From the NCBI GenBank assembly GCA_023374025.1, contig SIJG01000126.1, forward strand, positions 27,842-91,841: a DNA stretch of 64,000 nt. The letters are read 5' to 3'. The notes below the pieces were generated by a model. The model saw only the letters and a list, made by a program, of their open reading frames with translations, was not told the DNA's origin and searched no databases. Source of the stretch: Heterodera schachtii (taxonomy: Eukaryota > Nematoda > Chromadorea > Rhabditida > Heteroderidae). Shown here in pieces: positions 24,341 to 34,635 of the stretch. The translations under genes and the position numbers were made by a program. Positions within the stretch are counted from its first letter, which is position 1; every line of letters starts with the position of its first letter.

Positions 24341-27300
24341 GAGATAAAAACATTTAAATAAAAAGCAAATATACTAAAAATGATAAAAAAAAGAGGAATG
24401 CCATTATAAGTTTATTATTATTTTCAATGTATGCTTTTAATTTTTTTCGAACATCCAAATCTGCATATTTGGGCAAATATTATTTATATCACAAAGTTAT
24501 TTTATTATTCACAATTTACCAATACTTAAACAAATATTATCAAAAAATAATAATTTATGTGATTTCAAGAAAAATGTTATTCGAAAATTTAATATAAACA
24601 TTTATAATTTTATACAGTATTGAATTGAGAAAAAAAAAACTAAATTTATTTATACATATTTAATATTATTATGCTCCTTTTAAATAAAGTTTTAAAGAAA
24701 AAATATATTAGTCCATAATAAGGGAAAATGCAAGCATTTATAAAATGATTAAAAACAATAGTTAAAGGTAAAAATTAATTTGTACAACTAATAAATTTCT
24801 TAACTTTGAATAAATTTTTAAATAACATGAAATAAATGCTTAAATTATTATTTTTTTGAAATAAATATTAAAAATCAAAATTTATTAAAACAAAAATAAT
24901 TTCATACGCTTGTTTGGTAAAACGGTGAGCAGACAATTTATTTACAAATTTTGTCAATCTTAATTTTTAGCTAAGGTACATATATGAAATATAAAAAATT
25001 TTACTGTAAATCGAATTGAAATAAATATAAGATTAATTATTCTGAAAAAAAATTCAGTCTTATATTAAAAATTTTCATCAGTTGGAAGAGGATTAAAATT
25101 AATAAGCCCAATAATAAAATTCTTTATTATTAATAACAAAACTTTCTCGGCGATAGTGTAACACAATTGTGAAAATATTTCGTATGAAATTTCTGATCAA
25201 CAAACTCCAAAATTAAATAAATCATCTATTAATTCAAATTTTAAAGTATATGGAACAAAAATATGAACATATAAACAAGAAAGGCATATGGAATGAAAAA
25301 TGTTTATAAAACAAAGATAACAAAAATTTATGTGTAAAATCGATCATCATTCAATTTAATATACATTAAAAATAAATTTTTTTTTAAAATTTATATTCAA
25401 ATTTAAAATTTATTATTTTAAATTAAATTTAAATTAAGTGATTCAACGCACAACTACCCGAATGCAATTTTGAACGAAATCTTTTACACATTATTCGTAA
25501 TTCTTAAATATTTGGAATTTAAATAATAATATTTAAGTGAAAAATATAAAGGCATCATCATATTAAATTATTTTAAATATTAACACTTTAACGCCAACAG
25601 AATTCTGTGAGTAACCAATTAAAAACCTAAATCAAATCTTAAATAAAAAGAAAATATCGTTAAATTTTTGAATAATATGAATGAATATTTTTATTCCAAA
25701 ATAATAAAAAATTGCGCAACATTAAAATATCAAAGTAAACAAAAATGAAAAGTTAAGACACGAAATTAAAGGTTCTCAGTTCTAGGGCCACTATTATTTT
25801 TGAATATATCCATGAATTAGCGACTTTTAAATATAAAACGCATTTAAATATATTAAAAATACATGACTTTTAAATAAATTTTCCATTAAACATTATAATA
25901 AACTATACCCTAGTAATTACTTATTAATAAAGTTATCCGCAATAAATTGCACTCTATTAACTTTTTGTTTATTATTTTAAATATCTAACAAATAAGCAAA
26001 ATTTAAGACATATGTGAATTGAAAATAAATATATTTAAGCTCAAACAAAATGCCTCAAATTTTTATGAGACGAAACAAATGTAATCAATAATTTTAGAAA
26101 TGTATTAAACATTAATTTTATTATAATCAATTCTTAAGTATAAGTTAAAAAAATAAAATATTAATTACAAAAAAAATGTATAATAACAGATAGTATTTTT
26201 ATTAAAATTTAATTTATTTAAAATTTGAATTAAATTGGTTTTTTTCAAAATCTTACTTATATAAATTGATGATTTATCATCATTTTGGTGATTTTAAGGG
26301 GTCAATGATTTATTTTGAGATGATGATTGATTATGCTGATTTCTTGGGAAAAAACCCTCAAAAATGGCCATTTAATTTTTTCGAAGGGGCCTATCGGCAC
26401 CACCGTGCCCCCAAAATTATTTTTCATAAAAAATAATAATAATTTGTAATTACAAATAATAATATCGGCTTATCTTTGGCATTTTCGGCCAAAAAATGTG
26501 TTTATTTTCGCTGACCCATAATTAAATAAAAATAATTAAAACTGAAAATCCTTGCCTTAATTATTATAATTAAGATTTTTTTATTTTTGTCTCTTAAATG
26601 GTGTGGCATTTACAGTTACACCTATATCAATGTATTCTATCACAAAATAAATAACAAATTCGTCAGTATTTTAAAATGAAATAAATCATGTATTATATAA
26701 TCTATGAATAAAAATATTATTAAACAATTTTAGATAAAACTTAAAAAGATGTTCATAGAATGTAGTTACAAAAAAAAAATAAATATAAATAAATGTTTGC
26801 ATTAAAACAAAAATAAAAATATTTTTAAAATACGAAATTAATTATACGCTATTCAAAAGGGTTAATTTATGAAAATATAAAATATGCAAATGCCCATAAA
26901 ATAGTAAAAAATAAAGGTTGGAAAATTAAAAAATAAAGAAACAAAATAGTCATTATATCTCCAACCCAGGGTAATACAAGAAATATGTGCCCGATGTTTA
27001 CAATAGATTTCTTTCAATAATCATAATTATTGTTCTTTCTTTTAATTAGTTTTTCCATTATTTTAAATGTTATATTCAGCTAAGACATAATAAATTTTAT
27101 ATATTTAAAAGAAGCAAATATAAATAGATAAGGCAAAGTGATAATAAATAAAATGTTTCATTGCAATTTTTGAATATATATAACTCATAAATCAAATTCA
27201 GTAATATTAAATTTCTGGAATATTTAAGAATTATTATAAATTTCCAACAAACTTTCGTTAAATATTCGTAATTCTTCCAAACATATTTTTTCATTTTTTT

Positions 27301-29041
27301 AATTATATTATATAAAAGACTAATGATTTTTCTGGTGAAATGAATATAAAATAAAATAAATATATTTTAAAATTTTCTTCAATTATATAAAATACTTTTA
27401 TATCTTAGCTTTTTTGGTTTCTATCTAAGTCAGAGCTACATCGCCGCTGCAAGTTTTCACACTTGTTTTAATTTTCCAAACATGAATTAATCATTTAAAA
27501 TAAAATAATAAAAATTTATTAATAGATAAATGTTTATAAAAAAATTAAATATTAATGTTATGTAAAAATTGTGAATTATAACTTTACTAATGGTTTCTTT
27601 TTTCCTGTTATATTGATTTGTTTTAACCAATTATGTAATTTGCTCTGAGTAATGCTTTCCAATTAGTAGTTTTTTTTTAATTTTGTTCATTTAAACTTGA
27701 GAAAAGTTAGTTGAAGCTAAGCGGGAAACGAGCTAAAATTTGCTTTAAACAGTTTAAAATGACAAATATATTACGAAAAAATATTAAAAGTTAAAAATAA
27801 ATCTTACATCATTTTTATAGATAAGATTTTTTCACTAAAAGAAATCATTAAACGAAAATTAAATTTTGTTGGTCAATGCTGTTACAAAGCTGAATACACC
27901 TTGATGATAAAATTAAAAAAAAACATTCTAAAAGGTTACATAAATAATTATTTCATGCTTTTTAATATTATTATTTACAATTAGTTCTTTGGACTCTCCA
28001 AACGATAGAATAATATAATAAAAGTAAATAAATAAACTTTTGACTATATCTTATTTTAATTAATTTTTATACCGAATTCATAACTAATTTTAGATTTTTT
28101 TATACCTGAACACCAAACACGAAAACTTATGTATGTTTAATAAATTATCATAATATTACACTGAAAGTAGTTTGTTTTTAATTTAAAAAATAAATGAAGA
28201 TTAATAAAAAAAACTAAAACCTGAGTCGAGAATCTCAGTATTGTCGGAAATCTTCTTCATGTTTTCGTTTGATCTTAATTTAGGGTTAACTGTCAAAATT
28301 TATTAGAACAATAACCTTTATTACTACAGAATTTAAAAAATTATCAATCGCGAAATTATAAGACTAAAATTCATTAAAATAATTAAGAATAATAAAAAAT
28401 AAATTTAAAATATTATTACTTTGTAAAAACAGCTAAAAATAATCAAAAACATAAATTGGAATTAGAATCTTTCAAAAAATTTTGCAAGAAATATAATTTA
28501 GAGCATTATGCCCTAATTCCTGAATCACAACAATTATGAAAATTTTCTTTTCCAGATACGAATTTGCCTTGCAATTTGCGGTGTTTTGTCTTTCAATTAT
28601 CATTTAATAAATTTTAGCATATTTGTCATTTCTTAGGGTATTTTCAAAAAATAAATTAAAACGCTTTAAGAGGTATAGACAGCCAAGCCATTAAGTGATC
28701 ACAAACATTTGCTTTATTTTGAATTGCTTTGAAAGCAAAAAAAAATTATTTTTTTTTATCGATTTGGCTAACTATAATTTATTTTATGGCAGTCAAAGAC
28801 TAAACATTTCTTCATGAAAATTAATAAAGCTGTGTATTAAGGCAAGAAGTGTCACTGTTGAATTTAATTATATGATACAAAAACAAATAATTATTTTAAA
28901 ATTTCATAACATTTTTTTCTAATATGCAATTCAAAAAGACTCAAAAATTATTCTATCATTTGGACAATTTAATCAAAAACATATTTACTTGCTTCCCATT
29001 AAAGAAAAAACAATACATCAATTTATTTTTAATTAAAAAAA
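23391..29041. other. AT-rich stretch, few islands
   Basis: Contains an (AAT)n microsatellite near 24308-24340, a GC island at 24210-24280 open in several frames on both strands, and a transposon-like patch near 26275-26520 with the GC palindrome described in the findings. Exon-like islands on the minus strand lie near 26.87-27.02 kb (hydrophobic) and 28.22-28.30 kb. No complete gene seen. Confidence 0.5.
28556..28607 (+). CDS. candidate exon behind a strong acceptor
   Basis: TTTTCTTTTCCAG is a near-ideal splice acceptor. Behind it, one frame reads YEFALQFAVFCLSIII to TAA at 28605, and a second frame is open for 26 codons to 28636. Both are hydrophobic. Which frame, if any, is used cannot be told from sequence. 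Confidence 0.3.
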
Positions 29042-29049
29042 ACTTACTA
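29042..29049. repeat. left 8-bp target duplication of the hAT-type element
   Basis: ACTTACTA, repeated exactly at 34628-34635 outside the other terminal inverted repeat. Eight base pairs is the length typical of the hAT superfamily. Confidence 0.9.
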
Positions 29050-29596
29050 CAGGGGTGGGATCCTCCAAAGTCGGCTTCTAAGGACGGGTATGCCGATTTG
29101 CAAGGACATAGAGGTGAAAATACACCAAATCCAAGGACATTTAAAATTTTTATTATATGCAATAAAAAATGGTTAATATTATTCAAATGGTTTGTATTTT
29201 TCACCGAATGGGTTTTTCCAACATTTTTTTGTTTTTACTGATTTTTCCTCATTTCACCGCATATGCCTCTTTTGCGGCGCGCTTTTCCCAAAAACTTTTG
29301 AGAAATGGGCGAGGAGAGGAGGTCCGGCGGTGCCGATAGGCGCCGCCGGGGAAAATTTTGAAAATTTGAGTGCAATTTGTTAACAGATTTTTACCAAAAA
29401 CTGCAGGATAAGGAGGGGGGGGGGGGTCCCGCCGCGGGAAAAATTTGTAATTTTTAATGCGATTTTTGAGAAAAAAATTACATTTATGTTGACATAATGC
29501 CATAATTTAATCAAAATATTGTTGAAAATTACAAAAATTTAGCAAATTTCTTGGAATTTTTTTTAAAATTTTCCAAATGCTCATTTCCAAGGACTT

Positions 29597-29832
29597 TGTT
29601 GTGTCCGTTCAACAGTCAATGGAATAATATTGATTTATTCCACACAAATAAATATAATGAAATAAGCGAGGGGAGGGAGCGGGTCACAATTAAATGGAAA
29701 CAACAAATGAATGAGGGAGAATGCACGGAATGGGGGAAAAGGGGGGTTTAAATGGACAGAACGAAGGGGTCAAATGATGATCAATAAACGACCATCTTTT
29801 GGCGCTAATTCAAATAATTAGCAAACACAACA
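29597..29832 (-). repeat. 3' LTR of the gypsy element
   Basis: 236 bp, TG...CA with 7-bp inverted ends (TGTTGTG / CACAACA). It contains a G-rich block and, at 29804-29822, a hairpin (GCTAATT, 5-nt loop, AATTAGC) related to the leader hairpins. Confidence 0.95.
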
Positions 29833-29845
29833 TCTCCTCCCCACC
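29833..29845 (-). promoter_or_regulatory. polypurine tract
   Basis: On the minus strand GGTGGGGAGGAGA lies directly upstream of the 3' LTR, where plus-strand DNA synthesis is primed in LTR retrotransposons. Confidence 0.85.
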
Positions 29846-29860
29846 AGCTGAAGTCAGCGA

Positions 29861-32800
29861 TCACGCGCTGGGGTCGAAGATCTGTCGTGGCCTTCGTTCG
29901 CGCACCGATCTTCTCAATGGCGGATCGTGCAAATTTGGCGGATCGTTCGGCTCTTCGTCCACGTCCGTCTGCTGTCCTCCGTCCTTTTCTTCCTCCGTCT
30001 GATCACCATTGGACGATGTCGAGTCCGCGTCGGTGTTGCTCTCCAGATCGGGCTTCGTCTCGTCCGTTTTCAGCTGGTCTAAATGCCGCTTCCAAACCCC
30101 ACGGGCTGTTCGGACAAGAAACAGTGATGGACTTATTTGGCTCATGATTTGGCCTGCCATCCACTTCGAACCGTCTCTGTAATTCCTGGCAAAAACTCTT
30201 TGTCCAGATTTAAATGACCGTTTCCACGTCCGTCGATCAAAATTCTTTTTGGCGCGAGCCAAATATTTTTGGCCATGCTTTTCAGCATTTTCTTTCACCT
30301 TCTCTTCTCCTCCTTTAATTTTGGTCGATTCGGACGGACGCACGAGGTCGAGCAGTGTTCGCAACTTTCTGCCGAACATCATTTCTGCTGGTGAACGTCC
30401 TGTTGCAGAATGAGGTGTTACTCGGTATTTGAGTAAGAATTGGTTCATCGCCAATTCATTGTCCCAGTTGGTGTCCTTCTTAACCAACAACATTCCTTTT
30501 TTGAATGTTTGGACAAATCGCTCGGCTTCCCCGTTGCTCTGCGGGTGGTATGGTGCCGTAAGCGTTCGCTCAATTCCGCGTTTGGAGCAGAATTCTTCAA
30601 ACTCCTTTGACGTAAATTGTGGCCCGTTATCAGACACAATTTGTTCTGGCAATCCGTGGGTCCAAATCAATTTTCGAAGTGCCTCAATCGTTGCCTCGGT
30701 CGTCGTGCTTTTCATCATTGAAACTTCTGGCCATTTTGTCTTGGCATCAACAGTGATCAGCCACATTTTTCCGAAAAATGGGCCGCAGAAGTCAATGTGA
30801 AGTCGCTGCCATGGCTTTTCTGGCACTTCCCATGGGTGTAGAGGGACCTTCCTCATCTCCGGCGCATTCGTCTGACAAATTTTGCACTTCTTTTTGATGC
30901 TTTCAATGTCTTTGTCGATGCCCGGCCACCAAACTTTTTGCCTGGCCAAAGCCTTCATTCGGACGATTCCTGGATGCGTCGCGTGAATCAATTTCAAAAG
31001 ATTCTCACGGAATTTGCTCGGAATCACTGTCCGGCATCCCAACATTAGACATCCGTTGTTCAGCTCCAATTCGTCTTTTACAAGAAAGAATGGGCGAATT
31101 TTTTCGTCTTCCGTTTTTGTAGGCCATCCATTGAGCACAAAACCTTTTACTTTGGCCAACACCTGATCATTGCCAATTTCTTTCGCAATGTCGTTCACTG
31201 TGATCGGCAAAGCGTTTTGGCTCTCCCTTTGGATTTCATTCAGCTCAAGGCTTTCTTTACAGACCTGATCAATTTCTGGACTTGGCAATCGCGACAACCC
31301 ATCGGCGTAACCGAAGTTTTTGGTCGAACAATATTCAATTTCGAAGTCATAATTCATGAGCTTCAAACTCCAACGATGAAGTCGTCGTGCCGCAACTACG
31401 GGCAACTCGCCTTTTGGTCCAAAAATCCTTTTTAAAGGCTCGTGATCAGTCTGTAGAATGAATTTTCTGCCGTACAAGTACTGGTTGAATTTCTCCACGC
31501 CGAAGATTACTGCACGTCCTTCTTTTTCGATCTGCGCATAATTTCTTTCGGCTGGGCTCAAAGTTCTCGAAGCGTAGGCGATCACGCCAAACTTCCCAGT
31601 GTTTCCATCTTTGTGGAAAAGAATTGCTCCAACTCCATAGTCAGATGCATCAGTTGCCAAGTAAAGTGGCTTTTTGGGATCAAAATGAGCCAACAGTTCG
31701 TTCGACGCCAGCATCAATTTGATCTGCTCGAATGCTTCTTGCTGTTGTCCTCCCCAATGCCATTTGGTCTCTGATCGGCGTAACTCGTTCAATGGCTCCG
31801 AAATTGTTGCCATTGACGGAATGAACTTGCCATAATACCCAACCATTCCCAGAAAGGATTGCAACTCCTTTAAATTTTGGGGGGCTGGCATTTTCTGAAT
31901 GGCTTCCACCTTTTCCGGCGACGTTCGAATCCCATTTTTGTCGATGATATGCCCCAAATAAGCAATTTGGTTTTGCATAAAGGAACATTTTTCCTTTTTG
32001 ACACGAAATCCAAATTTTTGGATGCGTTGGAGAGTCATTTCCAGCCGTTTCAAATGTTCCTCGTCGTTGGGGGCTGTCACCACAATATCGTCCAAGTAAA
32101 CGGCGACTCCGTCGATTCCACGAAGGACGTCTTCCATCACTTGTTGGAAAATTGCTGGCGCTGACGCAACACCATAAGGCATACGCGTAAATTGGTAGAG
32201 GCCTTTATGCGTGCAAATGGTCAAGCATTCCTTGGCTTTATCATCCAACATTAGTTGAAGATACGCCTCCTTCAAATCCAGCTTTGAAAACTTGTCGCCT
32301 CCGTTCAACACGCTGAACAATTCTTCTGGGCGCGGCAACGGGTATTGATGAATGTCGAGCCATGGGTTTACCGTGACTTTGTAATCGCAACACAAGCGAA
32401 TTTTGTTCCCAGGTTTTGGTACAATCACCAGCGGTGTTGCCCAATCGGAAGTTGTCACCTGCTCCAACACTCCATCTTTGACCCACTTGTCGATGACTTT
32501 CTCCACTTCGGGTCTCAATGCAAAAGGCACGGGACGCGGCTTGCACTTCTTCGATTGCACTTCCGGCTTAAATTTCAGCGAAATTTGCCTTGTGCATCGG
32601 CCGAGTCCGTCATTGAAGACCTCGCCGTACTTGAGAAGCACCGCTCCCAGCTCTCGATCCACTGCCTTGCACTTGACTTCATTGACCGATCGGATTCCGA
32701 ACGCTTTGTTGAGATCGATTTGCAATTCACCGATTAAATCTCTCCCACACAAATTTTTTCCTTCGCCGTCCACGACATAAATCTCGGCATTCACTTCTTT

Positions 32801-33853
32801 GCCGTTATACACCACATCCGTTTTGAATGATCCAAGGACTTTGATCGGCTTTTTTCCATAAGCCATCAATCCTGAAGTTTGTCCCAATTTCGGTTTACCA
32901 ATGGACATCCAATCATTCTTGGTGATGAGTGTGACATCTGCGCCACAGTCCAATTCGAAATCTGTCGCCTTTTTACTCAGCTGAAGTTTTATCATCGCTG
33001 GTGGCACCGAAATCGATTTGACTTCTTCAGACTTGGCCAACGTCCCAATGTCGTGTGCTTTTTGGCATTCAGTGTTGACCTGGTTGACTGGCTTCCCTTG
33101 CCTCTTAGGCCAATTGGAGCCCTGCTTTGTCTTACACATCACAGCCCAGTGTCCAACATTGCCGCATTTTCGGCATTTTGAGTCCTTGTTCGGGCACTCG
33201 TTGTTGCGGTGGCCATTCCTCCCGCATCGATGGCATTGCATTTGCTGCGTCGGTGCACTACTCTTTCTTCCTCCCTTTGGAGCGAAGACTTTCGCCACTT
33301 CCGCTTTCTTATGCCCACCGATTTGCTCTGCATCCAATTCGGATTGCTCGAGAAGTACTGCCGTTTCAACGGCATCTTTGAACTTCATCTCTTTGACGCC
33401 CTTCTTTATCAACTCAGCCCGAATTGAATCATTTTTAAGGCCGTTGATGAAGAGTGCGCTCAGGCACATGTCCACCGAATCCTTGTGCCATTCCGCTTTG
33501 GCAATTAAGGTCCGAAGTTGGATTGAGTAATCCCGAATTGACAGTCCTGATGTCTGTTTGGCTGAAAACAGCTCAAACCTTTTTGCCGCAATCGTCTTCG
33601 TCTCGCCAAATCGTTCCTCCATCAGCGCTTTGATCTCCACAATTGGCATATCGCGGACGTCATCTGGCAACGCCATTTGGCGAAGCTCTTCGTAGATTGG
33701 CCCAATCTCCGAAAAGAAGAGCAATTTCTTCGTCTCCGCATCAGTGATGCCTCGGAGTTTGATGAAGAACTCAAATCGTTCTTCCCAAATGGTCCATGAC
33801 GTTTCAGATGCGTAAGGTCCTGGTCCTTTGCCAGCCTTAACAACCGCTGCCAT
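29861..33853 (-). CDS. Gag-Pol polyprotein of a Ty3/gypsy retrotransposon
   Basis: A single 1,330-residue frame with no stop and no frameshift between gag and pol. Residues 1-200: Gag capsid-like region. 207-220 and 227-240: two CCHC zinc knuckles (CX2CX4HX4C). 302-305: aspartic protease site in the form DCGA, where most family members have DSGA or DTGA. About 440-630: reverse transcriptase, with LDL at 525-527 and YLDD at 586-589. About 730-850: RNase H with D735, E778 and D803. 957-993: integrase HHCC zinc site. D1021, D1075 and E1111: integrase catalytic triad with 35 residues between the last two. The C-terminus is acidic then basic; there is no chromodomain and no env. The ATG at 33853 is the first in frame and lies 13 nt downstream of the last leader hairpin. 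The gene is clearly less AT-rich than the host DNA. Frames on the opposite strand here are its shadows. Confidence 0.97.
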   Translation of the reverse strand: MAAVVKAGKGPGPYASETSWTIWEERFEFFIKLRGITDAETKKLLFFSEIGPIYEELRQMALPDDVRDMPIVEIKALMEERFGETKTIAAKRFELFSAKQTSGLSIRDYSIQLRTLIAKAEWHKDSVDMCLSALFINGLKNDSIRAELIKKGVKEMKFKDAVETAVLLEQSELDAEQIGGHKKAEVAKVFAPKGGRKSSAPTQQMQCHRCGRNGHRNNECPNKDSKCRKCGNVGHWAVMCKTKQGSNWPKRQGKPVNQVNTECQKAHDIGTLAKSEEVKSISVPPAMIKLQLSKKATDFELDCGADVTLITKNDWMSIGKPKLGQTSGLMAYGKKPIKVLGSFKTDVVYNGKEVNAEIYVVDGEGKNLCGRDLIGELQIDLNKAFGIRSVNEVKCKAVDRELGAVLLKYGEVFNDGLGRCTRQISLKFKPEVQSKKCKPRPVPFALRPEVEKVIDKWVKDGVLEQVTTSDWATPLVIVPKPGNKIRLCCDYKVTVNPWLDIHQYPLPRPEELFSVLNGGDKFSKLDLKEAYLQLMLDDKAKECLTICTHKGLYQFTRMPYGVASAPAIFQQVMEDVLRGIDGVAVYLDDIVVTAPNDEEHLKRLEMTLQRIQKFGFRVKKEKCSFMQNQIAYLGHIIDKNGIRTSPEKVEAIQKMPAPQNLKELQSFLGMVGYYGKFIPSMATISEPLNELRRSETKWHWGGQQQEAFEQIKLMLASNELLAHFDPKKPLYLATDASDYGVGAILFHKDGNTGKFGVIAYASRTLSPAERNYAQIEKEGRAVIFGVEKFNQYLYGRKFILQTDHEPLKRIFGPKGELPVVAARRLHRWSLKLMNYDFEIEYCSTKNFGYADGLSRLPSPEIDQVCKESLELNEIQRESQNALPITVNDIAKEIGNDQVLAKVKGFVLNGWPTKTEDEKIRPFFLVKDELELNNGCLMLGCRTVIPSKFRENLLKLIHATHPGIVRMKALARQKVWWPGIDKDIESIKKKCKICQTNAPEMRKVPLHPWEVPEKPWQRLHIDFCGPFFGKMWLITVDAKTKWPEVSMMKSTTTEATIEALRKLIWTHGLPEQIVSDNGPQFTSKEFEEFCSKRGIERTLTAPYHPQSNGEAERFVQTFKKGMLLVKKDTNWDNELAMNQFLLKYRVTPHSATGRSPAEMMFGRKLRTLLDLVRPSESTKIKGGEEKVKENAEKHGQKYLARAKKNFDRRTWKRSFKSGQRVFARNYRDGSKWMAGQIMSQISPSLFLVRTARGVWKRHLDQLKTDETKPDLESNTDADSTSSNGDQTEEEKDGGQQTDVDEEPNDPPNLHDPPLRRSVRERRPRQIFDPSA

Positions 33854-34297
33854 TGTTGCGCTTTATTAATTTGTCCAACTAGGATCAAATTAAAGATGAT
33901 GGATGGTCAACTGTTATCCAACTGGGATTAACAGTGATTGTCGATTGTTATCCGAATCGGATTAACAATGAAATTGATGATTGATGGTCACTGTTATTCA
34001 ACTCGAATTAACAGTGATTTGCAATTGTTATCCTTCTCGGATTAACAATTGAATGTCGAAATTCTTCGAAGTTCGGCGATTGACCACTGGCTGTTATCCA
34101 ACTCGGATTAACACCAGTATTTGAGAATGCCACCTCCTGGGTGTGCAGCTATTCCAACTGGGAATTAGCTTTTATTCTCAGACGATTTGGCAATTGCTAT
34201 TCCAACTCGGAATTAGCAATTCCAATTGTTGTTTGCTGCGTCGTTCCTCTCCGCTTTTGTTTCGCTCGTCTTTGCTTTCGCTGACTGCGCCAATAAC
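33854..34297 (-). promoter_or_regulatory. structured 5' leader with eight related hairpins
   Basis: Between the 5' LTR and the gag ATG lie eight inverted repeats: 34192-34221, 34147-34170, 34086-34118, 34022-34051, 33990-34015, 33944-33969, 33910-33935 and 33866-33893 (5' to 3' on the element). On the element strand a typical one is CTGTTAATCC, a 5-nt loop, then GGATAACAG. Every hairpin has a loop of exactly five and one unpaired A in the 5' arm. Stem sequences vary in pairs (CTG/CAG, TTG/CAA, AGCT/AGCT, TTC/GAA in place of TCC/GGA). This pattern points to selection on the fold. Its role (packaging, translation control or protein binding) is unknown. Confidence 0.85.
34275..34293 (-). promoter_or_regulatory. 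likely primer-binding site
   Basis: Four bases (GTTA) inside the 5' LTR the minus strand reads TTGGCGCAGTCAGCG. LTR retrotransposons carry here a TGG-starting sequence complementary to the 3' end of a host tRNA. I could not name the tRNA. Confidence 0.65.
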
Positions 34298-34533
34298 TGT
34301 TGTGTCCGTTCAACAGTCAATGGAATAATATTGATTTATTCCACACAAATAAATATAATGAAATAAGCGAGGGGAGGGAGCGGGTCACAATTAAATGGAA
34401 ACAACAAATGAATGAGGGAGAATGCACGGAATGGGGGAAAAGGGGGGTTTAAATGGACAGAACGAAGGGGTCAAATGATGATCAATAAACGACCATCTTT
34501 TGGCGCTAATTCAAATAATTAGCAAACACAACA
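34298..34533 (-). repeat. 5' LTR of the gypsy element
   Basis: 236 bp, reading as identical to the 3' LTR over its whole length. The two LTRs are copied from one template at insertion, so identity implies a young copy. The related hairpin is at 34505-34523. Confidence 0.95.
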
Positions 34534-34627
34534 GACTTCCTTGGCATCCAAGGACATTTTTTATTTCCAAGGAAGAAAGCCAAATTCCAAGGACGTCCTT
34601 GGCATCCAAGGACGAATCCCACCCCTG

Positions 34628-34635
34628 ACTTACTA
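34628..34635. repeat. right 8-bp target duplication of the hAT-type element
   Basis: ACTTACTA, exact match to 29042-29049. Confidence 0.9.

Larger units (their letters stand above)
29597..34533 (-). mobile_element. complete Ty3/gypsy LTR retrotransposon
   Basis: The 4,937-bp element is flanked by the 5-bp target duplication GACTT (29592-29596 and 34534-34538). It has two 236-bp LTRs that read as identical, each starting TGTTGTG and ending CACAACA. On the minus strand the order is 5' LTR, primer-binding site, a leader with eight hairpins, one gag-pol frame, polypurine tract, 3' LTR. All parts needed for transposition in cis are present, and the identical LTRs mean recent insertion. No envelope gene. 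The RT and integrase motifs suggest the Mag-like branch of Ty3/gypsy (from memory). Confidence 0.95.
29050..34627. mobile_element. non-autonomous hAT-type element split by a gypsy insertion
   Basis: The ends are inverted copies (CAGGGGTGGGAT at 29050 and ATCCCACCCCTG ending at 34627), flanked by the 8-bp duplication ACTTACTA. CAGGGGTG-type ends with 8-bp duplications are a hallmark of hAT transposons. Removing the retrotransposon at 29597-34533 and one copy of its 5-bp target duplication leaves 636 bp. There is no transposase frame. Near both ends the motif CCAAGGAC or its complement recurs, like the subterminal repeats to which hAT transposases bind. The left part holds a GC palindrome (29326-29347) and a run of G (29417-29427). 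Confidence 0.85.

Noticed and set aside
29887..33888. Plus-strand and off-frame ORFs inside the gypsy gene
   Set aside because: Shadows of the 1,330-codon gag-pol frame, which carries all catalytic motifs.
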